This document shows, one piece after another, positions 24,191 to 37,130 of a stretch of 64,000 nt of DNA. Each line of letters starts with the position of its first letter. The stretch's first letter is position 1. Made by a program: the position numbers and the translations under genes. Origin of the DNA: Stichopus chloronotus (Eukaryota; Echinodermata; Holothuroidea; Aspidochirotida; Stichopodidae); the NCBI GenBank assembly GCA_021234535.1, contig CM037843.1, positions 41,417,200 to 41,481,199 of the forward strand, written 5' to 3'. Below the pieces are notes generated by a model. The model was not told where the DNA came from, did not search any database, and saw nothing but the letters and a program-made list of their open reading frames with translations.

Positions 24191-26144
24191 GGGTTAGGCT
24201 AGGGTGAAATGTTGTTTGTGATTAGCTCCAAGTAGGATATTCCGTGTTCCAGTCTTACCCAATGGCTCTGAAAATCCCTCCTTAAAAAATAAAAAACCCT
24301 CCTCATTGTTTGGGGGAAGGAGGGCGTTTCTCTCCTTAAATCTGAAGCTTAGCACTGACACTTCCGAGAAACTTATTGTACGAAGGCCGTTTCAGGATCA
24401 AAGAACCGAAAATACTTAACAGACATCCATGAAATAGGACATAGGAAATATGTTATTCATAATTTACATACTAACCACAATCTTAGGAAGAACTGGCAAA
24501 CAGGTGGGTTGATAGGGCTCTCTTCATTATGATGAGATTGTTGGGTCATGTTAGTCACTGAAGATGGTCTCAGGTCATTCGGTGTTCTGTATAATGCAAT
24601 GCCCCATTGTCTTACTAAGATCATGTCTCACTGTTTGATAAATGGTGGAGATGTTTACATCCCTTAGACCAGTTATTATCCAGCACTCACTTGCAGTTAG
24701 TGACTAGGCCAAGTCACTTCAAGAACTCAACATGGTGGCCAGGGATAACATGCTACCTACTCCAGAGGCAGAAAAGGGGTGGCACGACCAGTTGTCAATG
24801 ACTCCGTACTTCAACGTTGAGACAACATCACATCACTTAACAAGGAACATGCATTTCAGAGACGGCACATGCTGGAAGACAAGTTTCTTTGGAAGACTGC
24901 AAAAGAATGGGCGTAGGGGAATTGGGAAAGGTTATTTGGACAATACTGGACCAATGTTTGGTTGTCCAAGTCAAACTGTGGAACCTCCAGAAGATGTCAT
25001 TTATGGCTGGGGTAATTCAAGGACTTCCTAGATGCAGTAAAAACATGAATAAGGAATGTCAGCCTTGTAACACTTGCAGGGAAATGGTACAGTGAAATGA
25101 TCCCACATACTGTAGTCCTTAAACAGTGTTTAAACAGCTAACTGGAATAAATTGCTGCATAACTATACACAAGTTACACTACATGGGGCTGGAAGTCTGG
25201 ACAGTGTTTTTTATTCTTTTTGTTTTTGTAAGCATCACTGCAGTTTCTTCTAAATGCACTGATCCTTACAATTCCTGCTAAATCCATCAACATCTCCATC
25301 AACAACTGCCATTTGCACCCTAAACATGACAAACTGACAGAAATGTCAGGTTTTTATTACATTTCACTGCAAGTTCAGTATGAATGTTGGGGTGTGGACT
25401 GCATTATGATGACTTTCTGCAATGCTCTATCTTTTCCTCCAAATGAAGTGATTACATTCTGCACACCATACATGACATGATCATTTCGGAAAATGGAACA
25501 TGTAGCACACGATCTGCAGTGCACACATGAGGTGAGGTCCAACACTGAGGGAAGTACCACATTAACAATGATTGCCTGTACAGTAGGTATACTATAAGGA
25601 CTGAAATACTGTAAAACTGATAATACATAATCATGTGCTATTCTACTTTGATCCTTTCATACGAAGTTCATTTAGAAGGAGAGAAGAGGGCAGGATAATC
25701 TAAAAAGTCCTGTTTCCTCTCTAAATATTCACAATAAACATGGAAATCATTCAGGTGTATGCAAAGACTGACATTTTTTCCAAGCTGTTGCTTCTCAATG
25801 TTCCTGATCATTATTTGTGTTAACATACTTTCAACACTAGAAGGTTGGAAGATCGGAATGTTTCCACTTTTTTATGGGTTACGTTCCACATACAATGGAA
25901 TGGTTGAAAAGTATAATTTTGGTAGATTGGGACCAAAACCATTTTAAGAAGTACATATTCTCGTTTCAAACATAATACACATAGTATTCCTTCATCACCT
26001 TATCCTAATTTGCAAAGGTCTCCAAGGAAAACCACAGTGATGGTAAAACAGAAGGACGATCCATGCCAGTTCTACCTTGATGAGTCACTGGAAGTACATT
26101 AGTCATCTGACGTGTTGTCTCGCACGTACGGCAATGATCTCACA
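24191..26144. other. Intergenic, nothing recognised
   Basis: Short open frames only (the longest at 24732-25031 on the + strand has no recognisable motif). Probably includes the TRMT5 3' untranslated region near its right end. Confidence 0.45.
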
Positions 26145-29100
26145 TCACTTCAACTTCTGCCTCTTACTGCCACCACCTTCCTTGAATGAACCATCTGAGA
26201 AAAAACACAAAACTTACAAGTTGAGCAAAAGGAATGTACAGTATGTTCAAAATCTTGATATCACCTGTACACATGCATAGTTGCATACTATCATAGTAAA
26301 CTGGCAGAAGCAGCATTGTACAAGCTGAACTATAAGAAGTTTTGCAGGAGAACTGAAAATTTCTCCAAACAAACCTCTCCCTGAATGGCAATTTGAGCAG
26401 TTCTTTCGTAAATTGCTTATTAATGAAATAATTTGAAAAGTTACAAATACTAATTTGCTTCATTTTTCAAGCATTAAACATGATAAGTTGCCCAATCGCA
26501 GACAAGTACCTCAGGGTACTTGTGGATGTATTCCCATCACTGTGAAAGGTACACTGTAAACCAGTTCCATCCAATATGGCTGTGCACTTGTGCGAAAACT
26601 TGTTGCTGTACTGTATATATTACAATATGGCTGTCACAGAAACCATGAATGACAGCATGCATCTGACATGAGCAAACTCTTAGATACCAAAAAGAATCTC
26701 TCTGTGCAAATAGATTGTCAAAATCAGCACCTTTTAATTGATGTGCTCCTCTCCAAAGGGTCCTTGTTTTAAAAAATTAAACCATTTTCAGTATTGTTTA
26801 CAAGGACAAAACAAAAACAAGCACACCTGAACAGTATCTGCAATTGTAAGGAAAAAAATAACATTTTGATGAGAATTGCAGTATGTACTGTATCCTGTTG
26901 GGAATGTGCTAAAGGACTACTTTAAGTCTTTGTTACACTATGCTAAAAGTTTAAAGCACTATCAGGCTACACTGTTTTGAAGGTTTATGTACATATTTAT
27001 CATTTGTGAATTAGCCATACTGCAGCACAATGTAAGATGGTGATCACTGCACTACCTATCTGCACAGAAACAGGTTGTACACTTCTACAGTACACTATTT
27101 TTCTTGTGTACATGCATAATCCAATTTTGAAGCAGGGGCCCACCTGACACATTCCTCTTGGCATCCATGAGAACGTTGGATGGGATCTCAAATGACACAC
27201 ACATCATTTCTTTGTTTGGCGCAACGTTTCTCACATTGTGGACCTCTGGATACTGGATATCGCATCCCAGGTGACGCTTCACCATTGCTATGGCGTCCTC
27301 CTGTGGATTCTTGTCCTTGGAGAAGCAGTAGCAATGCACGGAGATATGAGGAACATCATCCTTTTCCACCTGTATGTCCCCAGAGAGCAACCCTCTGAAT
27401 GCATCCAGAAACTCCACAGCTGAAGCAGGTAGGTTCATAACAATATGAACCCTCATTGGTCTTGCTTTCTCCTGTCCTGCATACTCTAGGAGTTTGTTCT
27501 TCACCACAGACTTGATAAAAGCCCGACCATCCAGGTTGGAGCAGCTGACTTTCTTCTCGACCTTGTTAAGCTTTACATTTTTTAGCAGCCACTCATAGCT
27601 GTCTGGGTTCAGGTCATTTGCATAGACCTGACATCCACTTTTTGCAGCTGGGATTGCGAATGGTCCGATACCTGCAAATACGTCGAACATGACCTTGATT
27701 CCGGCTATCCTGACGATTCTATCATGTTCTGTGCTCAACCTCGGGTTCCAGTAAACTTTTGAGAAATCCAGCTGGAATGTGCAGTGATGCTCCTTCACTG
27801 TTGTGATGAAGTTTTTTTCACCTGCTAGAATCTCCATGTCGAAAACCCTGTACTCATTGCTAATTTCACTTGTTTTGTTCACCACAGTTCTGACACCCTG
27901 TGTTTTGTCTAACATTACCTGCCCTGTTTGGAAGGAAGAAAAAATGATTATAACATCATATGTAGCACAGTCATCACGCTGGTTCAGGTACACTCTGAAG
28001 TCTTGTTAGATGTTAATTCTGGAATTGATGTGTTTAGTTATGTTTTGAAAAAGCATTTTGCAAAAGAAATTCATGAATGAGAGTATGTGATTGTGTACAG
28101 ACCTACGGTTAGCATGAGCGATTGGTTTCCAATTAACAAGTGTTAGTTTACGTGCAGAAATTTTAAAACAATGATTTCATGTAATGTACCATAAATACAA
28201 AGAAAGCAAGCCACAAATACCCTTAGCTATCAGCGCCTCCAACAAACTTTTGAGACCAATCAGTACGTAGGGTTGTAGCAGATTTGGAATTTTAAAATCC
28301 AGTCGGAACCAAATGTGCCAGATTTATGTAAAATTTTCTGCCGGAATTCCAGCTGGATTTAGTGGCATAAAAGAACCAGAATATACTACTGTAGGCAAGG
28401 CTATGTTTGTTTCATTTCTATGTGAGCAAAACTTTGCCATTTATAATGGTAAGATAATCAGAAAGTCCACGGTATAAACCTTTAACTGTTACTTTAATGA
28501 GGCAATGGTGGTGATTTTCACACATAACCTGTGGAATTGAAGTCTGTTTTGGATTTGTGATTGTATTGTGTATGCAAAGTGGGATGTTGTGCCCTGAGGG
28601 ATATTATCAAGACCATGTATTTTACACATGCATATAGCCTGACATGCAATTGGCTGAAAAAATACCAATCTGAAAGTTTGATTTGTCTGTCTGTGCAAAT
28701 CAGGGGACCAAAAGTAAGTATTAAATATACACACAAAAAAAAAGAAAAAAGAATAGGCTTGTATTTGTTCTTCCAAAAAAATTGGCATTTATCATTCAAT
28801 TTGCATGTACCATGCATCACTTTGAAAGGAACACTATGTACATTTCAACTTTGGTGATAAACAATGCAGAGATTTAAAATTTGACTTAAGAAGATTTTCA
28901 TTGTGAAAATTGAGGTAAATATGTAAAGTGGGACTGACCATGCTAAGAACAGTGTAGGGCTCAGTTATTGCTGGTCAGTGATTTCATTGATAGGAATGAT
29001 CCCAGTTTCCAAGAAACAAAATATACTGTAGGACTACAGCATACGGTAGTGTGCTACTGTATCATTTGAAATTTTCTGACATTTTTCTCCAAGTATCAAT

Positions 29101-31005
29101 CATTGGCATTACATTTCATTAGTTTTGAATCCTTGCTTTGTAAAGCTGACTTTAATAGGCAACGTACAGTTTCACTAGGTCTCTTGGCTTTCTGTTTATT
29201 TATTTTTTTTTTTCTGATTTCAGTTTACAAGAAACAGTACCATACTACTGTACTCTATTAATAAACTACCACAGTATGTGGTTTGGTAATGTTTGTTATG
29301 TTGTTACACCAACATGTATTGAAGATATTCACATTATTTTGTAATACTTTTGCACTACTATTCAAGCCCTGTTTGTCCTTGTGTAATATGTTTAGATTTC
29401 AGTATTCTTCTACTTTGGTAAAGGTCACAATGTTTTTGGTCAACACTTTCACCCACTTATTACACGGTACAGGTATATCACTTCTACTTGTGGGTAATCT
29501 GTGTCTACAGAACCTCCCATTTCTGATATTGGGAGGGGAGGGAGGGCGACATTGAAGCCTTAAAAAATGTTGAAAGTTTGTAACAAGGAATACGACCCCA
29601 TCTTTTAGCAATATTATTAATAGCACTGCAATCCTGTGCTATGCATTTAAAGTTTTGCAGTGAATCAACAAATCTACAAATCCAGCACATTCGGCTGAAT
29701 TTGAGATGAAATCTGGCTTGGGAAAAAGTCCTAAACTCCGGCTGGAGTTCCTGCCGGGTTTGAAATCCAGCACCCCTACTTGTAAGGAGTTTTAACACTC
29801 ATCCAAAGATATGGATGCAGATATGGAGCACATCTATGTGCTAGATACAACGACTATTTGTACCTTTTTTTTACAAACTTTAACTGTACAGCAGTGAACT
29901 CTGGAATTACAACATTGTAACTTTCATTCCAGATGAATGAAAAAATACAGGGTGGCCTTTAAAGTCATTTACCTTAATTGCTGCATCTCTCTTTTCGCAT
30001 GTTGCAATCAATACTTCTATTTTTCAAAATAGCCATCTACTTTCAAGGGAGTAAGCAGCTGCCCCAACTTTATTCTGAAGCATTACTGTAGCTAAATATA
30101 AAAAATCTCCACTTTTACAACTTACAAGTATCTTTCAGTGTATTTCAAACTTGTTTATTCAAAGAGAAAAAGTAACTTGCACACATTTAGCAACCCAATA
30201 ACAAAAATATTGTCACTTGATGAAAAAGAGCCATTAATGAATAAGGATAGAGGACTATACTAATACAAATTGAGATGACTGCATTTTCCCTTTAATAATT
30301 ATGAAAGATTTCCTTTATACTTGTTATATTGTTCTGATGGGGATTCAAACAGAGATTAAGTTACAACATCAGACAAATAATCACCATAATTCATCCTGAA
30401 TCAAAAGAAGTAATTCATGATGGATCAAAAGAATGATTACCTATAAGATTTTTGTGTTCAAGTTGATCATCCCTGAGGTTGATATGGGCTATATGTCCGA
30501 TTCTGCTGAAAGCTGTGGGGACATCAATATCTTGCGGTAGAAGCGCTCGCAGGATCTCTTCCCCTGTGAAATCCTTATAAGTCAGAGTCACCTTGAAATC
30601 TGTCAACTCGGCCTCGATGTTATTTCGTTTCAAGACTGGACAGGTTTTCCATAAATCAAATGTGCTCACTGCTTCTGGATCCAGGAGAATGTAGCGAAAA
30701 TCTTTTTCCTCTCCTTCTCTCACAAAATTGAATTTGGTCCGCTTGTAACCTCTACGTTTCAGACCCTTCTTCATCAAGATATTGAGTGAACTATTGGGAA
30801 TTTTTAACGCTTTGAAAGTCACTTCCTTCTGAAAACTGCGAAAGTCTGAAGAGGAGAGACTAGGTAGAGAAAACAGATTGTTGTTATTTACAGGCACCTG
30901 GTCACCCATTGTGGCAGAGAGGGTCCTGACATGGAGAGCTGGTAACTTTAAGTTAGAGAGTCTTGTGGTGACTTGTTTACACACCCTCAGAGCATCAACC
31001 AACAT
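26145..31005 (-). CDS. TRMT5: tRNA (guanine-N1)-methyltransferase Trm5
   Basis: Three coding exons on the - strand: 31005-30441, 27923-27144 and 26194-26145 (stop TGA 26147-26145). They sum to 1,395 bases, 464 residues, against about 509 in human. All splice phases agree. Exon 1 holds the N-terminal domain with SRIGHIAHINLRDDQLEHKN. Exon 2 holds DFSKVYWNPRLSTEH, the SAM-binding DVFAGIGPFAIPAAKSGC with ANDLNPDSYEW, the substrate-site MNLPASAVEFLD, HCYCFSKD and VRNVAPNKEMM. Exon 3 is a short basic tail ending KRQKLK. Known role: methylates G37 N1 in the anticodon loop in nucleus/cytosol and mitochondria. The chosen start (ATG at 31005) gives a basic, hydroxylated leader suited to mitochondrial import; an inner ATG at 30910 could give a non-imported form. 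An acceptor (TTTAG) precedes 31042, so a 5' untranslated exon is likely. The stop of the open frame at 27085 would be intronic read-through. Confidence 0.93.
28600..29645 (+). repeat. Dispersed repeat, copy B (homologous to 1-1130)
   Basis: Lies in TRMT5 intron 27924-30440 and aligns collinearly with 1-1130. The wider segment 28265-29780 is bounded by loosely inverted ends (TAGGGTTGTAGCAGATTTGG on the left; CTGGATTTC-type sequence in reverse on the right), so it may be a whole non-autonomous DNA element. No coding signal. Confidence 0.65.
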
Positions 31006-31042
31006 TGAAAGTGGTGATAATTTCCCTCCTCTTGTGATGATT

Positions 31043-32400
31043 CTAAAGTACAGAAGAAAAACCTGATTCATTGAGCAATGGAATAGTTTCAAAGCAGGAT
31101 TTGAAGAAAGAACTACAGTACCTAGAGTATCAAGGGGCAGCACCTCACTAGAGCTTATTTATAGAAGTCATGCCGCAAGAGGCACATCAGCTACTGAATA
31201 CTTTGAATGCAGTGTTCAAAGCTTTGAGGTAAAAAATCACGAAAGCGTAAATTTACAGCCACTGGCATAGCCAGCATTTTACAACAAGTGGGTCCAAACA
31301 TGAATGATTGACTAGTCGAATGACTAATGAGCATACAGACTGAATAGGCCGGAACAAGAGTCTGTGAGTGTGAGAAACTTATTTCAGTTGGCATGTACCA
31401 AGAAATTTCTTACCAAAAGAGAAAGTTCTTAAAAAAAAACAATTTCCTGATATCAGGAAATGGCATTTTTTCCATGTCCAATTTCAACTTAACAAACTGT
31501 ATTCAGGAGGACTTCAACTAACTTGAACAGACTAAACTAAATGAACCTATCCTTAGCCTGATGGGGGCATATATGTTACATAGTGCATGAAATGCAGACT
31601 GGCTGCTTACCTCTAATGAAGAAATTTATACAGTATTTAACCACATAACTAGGGACCTACGGCACATTCAATTTCATTCATCAGGTGTACAAAATATGTA
31701 ATTAGACTAATATGGTGGTACAGTATTATGCTCAGCAATACTAGTCAGGGCAAAATCCATGTTACAGACTAAGAAAAAAATAATTGGGTAACTGCAAGTT
31801 CGTCACTACTAGGAAAATCAGTACCGGTATTTCCGACTGGGGAATTGAGCAAAGGTTTTCAAGCCAACGATGTTCAACAATAGAGAAAAAAAAGGTGATG
31901 AAAAAACACAAGTATGACAAAAGCAGTGCAGTTAGATGAACACATGTGGCAACGAAATAAGCAAAGATGAGCCCTTAGGAGGCATGCAAAGGAAATAAAG
32001 ACGCCGCTGGAACAATTATCCCTAAACCTTTCTATTTCTACTTCTACATAGCTGAGCTCTTCTTCTTTAGTTGACTTTCATTTAGTATGACATAGGGATA
32101 TTTTACTCTTTGTTAACAGTAAATAAGAGTTAACAAACTAGGCAATATGTGTAGGCCTAGTCTGTATGGTATGCATGATTTTGCCATCGTAATGCAAAAT
32201 AGCTGCTTTATGATTATCAACCAAAGACAGTAACCGCTTCTGAGTACCAGGTTAACCATGACCATTTGAAATTTACCTTTGGAAGGTGAAATGTAAGTAA
32301 ATGGTACATTTGAAAATAATTTTTGGTTACTTGTTAGAGACCAGATTGGAAAGTTTGCAATATGTGCTGGGGATTTTAATAAAGATCAAGAGAATTGTGC
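31043..32400. other. Probable TRMT5 5' untranslated intron, nothing else recognised
   Basis: AT-rich, without coding signal. It contains the perfect 18-base palindrome TTTCCTGATATCAGGAAA at 31443-31460. Confidence 0.4.
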
Positions 32401-32404
32401 AGCT

Positions 32405-32485
32405 AGTACTATCTGCGCGGTGCGCCACCATCAGTAGGCGCAGGGTGTATCGAGAAAATTTTGGCCAAAACTCCCCTCCTAGATC
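32405..32485 (-). repeat. Copy of the CTACGCGCCAAT-type repeat, inverted
   Basis: The reverse complement reads AAAATTTTCTCGATACACCC then GCGCCTACTGATGGTGGCGC. This matches the core of the copies at 37270-37385 and 41755-43000. Confidence 0.6.
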
Positions 32486-32883
32486 GCCGGAAATCGCCTT
32501 CCCAGGCATTGTGCTTTCCTTCTCCACAATCAGAGTTTGCAAGTTTTTAAGCCAACAACTTCCGATGATGCATGAGATATATGCCAGTATGCACTGTACA
32601 TGTGTACTACGCAGTCAGCCTATGTACGTCATAGGTCGCCTCACTGCTGCACGTCACTTCAACAAAATGCGTGAGAAAGTACGGTACTGTACATAAATCC
32701 GAGACCCGGCCTAAGTTTGTATTTAAATTGCGAACGTGTTATCAAACTTGCATTGCACAGCAGCAGTTTTCAGTTGTCAAATTGCAGCGGCTAGACACTT
32801 TGAGACTCATATTTTTGCACGGGGGAGAAATCCCCTGTGCAGGACAAACTTCCAATCTGGGTTGGAGACAGTACCGGTGGCGG

Positions 32884-35579
32884 CAGGGTTGGAAAACCTT
32901 GCTGAATTTCCCAAAAACACAATAGAAAATCCATCGATTTCCCACTGACTTTTGTGTAGGGTTGGAACCCCTTATGGGGGTCCAGGGGGCAAGCTCCCGG
33001 AAGATTGGGGTTCCTGGCACATCGAAGGGGTAAAATTGTGCAGCTGAGCACAAAAAATATAACTGAAAACTCGTACAATATTTGAAAAATCAATCACAAA
33101 AGCTTAACATTAGGCTATTTGCGTTGTTGCAATATACCGTACCTCTTTAAATGTGAAGAAGTGTAACTTACAAAATGTCAGAAATGAGTGAAACTTGAGC
33201 CCGATGTTGTACTATATAGATGTATGCAATAGGCCTAGAATAAATGTCTTGATCATAGACCAATATACACTGTCAAATGTCAACTACTACAAGCTGTGCT
33301 ACCTACAAACAGTTTGCCATAAAAAAATCTTGGCATGTTTCCAAGAAAAGTTTATAACTGCAAAAATGTCAACACCTGACATCGCATCCATAACACTCAA
33401 ATTCAGCCACCTGTTGCGGCTACGGCATTTGTACCGAACTTTTTTATCCCTGATATATGTGACCACTAACAGGCAGTAGAAATTTGCAGCAAAAAAAAAA
33501 AGTTAAAAATAAAAGTCGTCACCACATATTTCAAAATGGTTTAATCAAGGCAATTTTTTTTACTGCGTGTAACGTTATGTTTTTCAGAAAGGTGTTTGGC
33601 GCTACCATTGCATCTGGGTGTAAGACTGTAAACGTAAAGAAGGTATACAAAGGTCAAGTTTTCGCGTGGGTCTGTTCATACTGCTACTGTATGTACTGTA
33701 TATGCTGAAAGCACTCAGTGTCTCATTAATTGCGCAGAGAGTCTTGTGCTAACTAAGGAAAAAATTAAAAAAAAACATTAAAATCGACGGAGATGAAATT
33801 GTGCACGAGCTCTGCGTGAATCATCCTTGGGCACTGGGATTTACAGGGTACGTAGGGTGGCTGAAGTGTGCCTAAAAGCAAACTGGAGATAATTTCTGGT
33901 TACTTGCATGGTCGTTGGGGATATACTGGACATCGTGCAGGGTTTCCCCTGGGTTTTTCAGAGTATGAGGCGGTGAGGGCGAATTACTTGACACCGTCAT
34001 GAATTTTGGGTTCAGATCCATACTTAGTAGGTTCCCGAAGAATGGGTGATTCTAGGATTTTGACCATGATATAAACGGCGCTAGAAAGAGTGTAAATCTC
34101 CAGGAGGGTAGTCACAATATAGTCAGATTTTGTGCCACTTACATGGCGCCGTAGGCGTCATTCAATAGCGAAACGATTGTCATACCAGCGTGGGGTCAAT
34201 GGGCCTGCCATAGGGTCCCTTGAGGGGTCAATGGATGATCAGCGATTTCAGCGTTTTTAGACGTGTACGAATCATTTGAAATACATGCTCAATTTCAACT
34301 CTTTAAGTTGTAACGGGTGAAAACACGATAGTCCTATCAGGAAAAAATTCATTGATATTGCTTCAAAATCAAAACGTTCTATGAAATGTTACACATATCA
34401 TGTAGAGTAAACTGTATTACATACATTTTTGAAGTTGAAATGTCCCTAAACGTTTTGTGAAAAGAATCACGTAACATCGTGTGCAGCCTTTTGAAAATTT
34501 TAAGTAATCATATCCTAACACAGTGGGTGTATACTGAATAGCCTAACCACCCTGGCAATTCATATTTCCGTATAACAGGGAACAACCGACATTTTGTAAG
34601 TTGCAGGTCGCAGAGTTTTATTGTTTTGTTCATTGATCATAGTCACTTTAAAATGTTTAGACTAAAGGTTTGAAGAAGCAGACTATTGGTTTCGTGAAGG
34701 GTTTTGAACATAGGAATATACATTCATTTTTGTATTTCTATGGGTTGCGATATGTCCACTAGCTGTCATTCTGCAGATAATTTGCGTATGCAGGCAGGCC
34801 TAAGGCAGGCTTAAGCTTATACTTTTTAATTGACATTGAATGTAGTAAACGAGGTATACGTAGAATCCTCTCGAAACATTTGCCAACATTGTTTTTCACG
34901 TATATAACTTGAAAAATATTGATCATGAGTAAAAAATAAGGGCATTATAGGAATAGTAATTTACTTCAATTTTTGTTGAAGATTGAACGTGGATGGGGCA
35001 TTTCGGATACACATTTGAATGGATTTATTTACCAGTTATTTTCGGACGTGACTATTTAGGAAACCACATGTGTGATCTCTGCCATTCTGTGATCGAATGT
35101 TCAAAACAAGTTATGCATGATATGTACAAGACAAACACGGCCAGAAGTACAGAAGCGGGTTTCGCGTGAGACGCAAAATTTCCAGGGAAGGGGCCTCCTG
35201 CTTCCCGACTTTTTACAGCCCTGTCATATAAACACGTGAGGCGGTAATTACGGTATTTTTTGGTGAGGCGGTCTTAAAAAGTTGCAAGGCGGCCACCTCC
35301 AGAATTAAGTACCAGGGGAAACCCTGTCGTGGTTTATAGGCATACAGGTAACATGCGCTATTTGCCTATGTGGGTATCGTAAGCAATAACGATCAACAGA
35401 GCTTCTTTTAATATTTGCTTAACAGCAGTTTTCCATTTATTTCGTTTCTATGAAGATTTCCCGGTTTTTCCCCATTTTCTTAAGAAAAAAAAATGTGTCC
35501 TGACATGCAAGATTTCCCACGAGCGTCACCGATTTCGCGCGAACCAGGTTCAGAAGGTTCGCAAGGTTTTCCAACCCTG
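32884..35579. mobile_element. hAT-like non-autonomous element (outer)
   Basis: The left end is CAGGGTTGGAAAACCTTGC at 32884-32902; its exact 19-base reverse complement closes the element at 35561-35579. A 5-bp target duplication GGCGG flanks it (32879-32883 and 35580-35584). CAGGG termini are usual for hAT elements. Removing the nested copy leaves about 1.3 kb with no transposase frame, so it would need a partner enzyme in trans. It lies in the TRMT5-SLC38A6 interval. Confidence 0.88.
33938..35326. mobile_element. hAT-like non-autonomous element (inner, nested)
   Basis: Inverted ends CAGGGTTTCCCCTGG at 33938-33952 and its reverse complement at 35312-35326. A 5-bp target duplication TCGTG flanks it (33933-33937 and 35327-35331). 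Subterminal GAGGCGG words occur near both ends (near 33967, and three related words between 35238 and 35292), as expected of transposase-binding sites. 1,389 bases, no transposase frame. It inserted into the 32884-35579 element and is therefore the younger of the two. Confidence 0.88.
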
Positions 35580-35599
35580 GGCGGTAATGATAAGTTTCG

Positions 35600-35730
35600 G
35601 CGATACTGTGAAGTATTCAACAGGACAGGTACTCACACAAAAAGATTCAATCACCGGTACTGCAAATACTGATTCTGCTAATACTACCTATGACTTGGGT
35701 ACCAGATTCCACCCAACCCTACTCATCAGC
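35600..35730. repeat. Dispersed repeat end related to 20640-20815
   Basis: GGTACC-rich tract ending in CACCCAACCCTAC; see the counterpart at 20640-20815. It directly follows the nested hAT-like elements. Confidence 0.45.
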
Positions 35731-36283
35731 AATTGCTGAGTCAGTGTGCAATACACACTATACTATTCTCCACACTTCTAAGTAGAAACATGTCGCAACT
35801 AACTGACAGATGCAGTTACTGATCTGCAGTTAGTCAAGTTAGTACTCTATTACCCCAGTGGAACCATGGTGCCATGCACATATTGTGCTCTTAAAAGCAC
35901 TAAGTTACTAAACCTTAGTTAAGGAATGAGTGCACAGGCTAGTACTATTTAGGCCTAGGATACTTCTGTAATATTGATAGGCCTAGGTAGAAAAGACACC
36001 AAACTGCTTACCCTAGAATACCACAACTTACTTAAAAAGTTAAAGTTTGCATTAAAATTTAACCATGAAAAAAATGGTAATGACAATTAAACCATAAACA
36101 CTAATTTTCGATCAACTAGACCCCCCCTTCTAGCCCGAGGCCTCTCTGTACAACAACTTGAACATTAGGCCTAAGTAACATTACATTTCCACAGGAGCCA
36201 AATGATGCAAGTTATTGTTACTGTACTCTCAAAATTCTATCAATGTTGCAGATGACATTCGTCAGCTATTTACAAAAACTTAC

Positions 36284-36370
36284 CACCCGACGTGCTAAGA
36301 ACAGCAGCTGCAATGTTAAGCCTTGGTTCTTCGTGAATAATGTGATTTTCGGTGTTCTGATCTGCCAAGT
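36284..36370 (-). other. Candidate TRMT5 5' untranslated exon
   Basis: On the - strand, GGTG|GTAAGT at 36284/36283 is a strong splice donor, in a slightly less AT-rich region. Joined to the acceptor before 31042 it would give a 5' exon and a 5.2-kb leader intron that contains both nested hAT-like elements. Only the donor motif supports this, and the upstream end is arbitrary. Confidence 0.25.
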
Positions 36371-36799
36371 GAGGTTGAAAAATGAGGTTATTTTATACTA
36401 TGCACACGTGTTTACTGTTTTTGTTGTAGAGAAAGTACACTACGTTGTAGGTACTGTCATGCGTAAGTCAGTGATATTTAATGTACATACAGACATATGT
36501 ACTACAGTAAACAACCGGTCATGGAAACGATGCGGAGGGGCGGAGCTACTGCTGGCCGTCACACTCCTAGGGTTCTGTGTATGTACGTCGAAACTTTGTA
36601 AAGTTCAAGTAATTCATTCTTAAGCAGAACACACTATCAGTGAAATTGTCACACCGTCTAGGCCTTTGGTAAATTAAGAATTTTCATTTAAATTGTCTTA
36701 ATTTTTTCACATCAGATTTTAGACTATTGAATAAGACCCTTACTTATTGAAAAGCAAGTAGTTGAAAGAGGTTGGAAAGTGTTTACTCTAGTTGCAGGT

Positions 36800-36895
36800 T
36801 TTCCCTATCTTTCAGGGAATTTCCCATTTGGTGACGCGAGGGGAAAATATTACGTAATGCATTGTAGTCCTGAATTCGCTATGCATTCAGGCAGT
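36800..36895 (+). repeat. Short dispersed repeat, related to 45320-45390
   Basis: GGGAATTTCCCATTTGGTGA then ATTACGTAATGCATTG; the second copy has GGGAATTTCCCATTTAGTCA then ATTACGCAATGCAATC. Confidence 0.55.
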
Positions 36896-37130
36896 AACGG
36901 TGTTCACTGTCTAATCAGGGAGTTCTGAGGAACTTCATGGCGAAGAGCTTGAATTGTTCGATGTCCTTCTTCAAGATATGTGTTATGTTTTTTGGGGCCG
37001 TCAACTTCCCAACCTCAGAAGGCCGACCCCTTACTTTGTCCACGGCAAGCTATCCAACCCCTGATATGCTGAAGCATGGCGAGTCAATTTGGGGGGTCTT
37101 TTGGAGAGGAGGCGACTGTAACACATTTGT

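Noticed and set aside
24732..25031. 99-codon + strand frame
   Set aside because: No recognisable domain and no neighbouring evidence of a gene.
27085..27143. Continuation of the TRMT5 open frame to a stop at 27085
   Set aside because: The extra residues do not resemble the family, a usable donor lies at 27144/27143, and a phase-matched final exon was found at 26194.
31006..31143. TRMT5 start at the first ATG of the open frame (31143)
   Set aside because: An acceptor at 31044-31043 lies within it and the upstream residues look like translated non-coding sequence; ATG 31005 is preferred.
36243..36623. 126-codon + strand frame
   Set aside because: No family motif, hydrophobic low-information composition, no splice context; probably chance.
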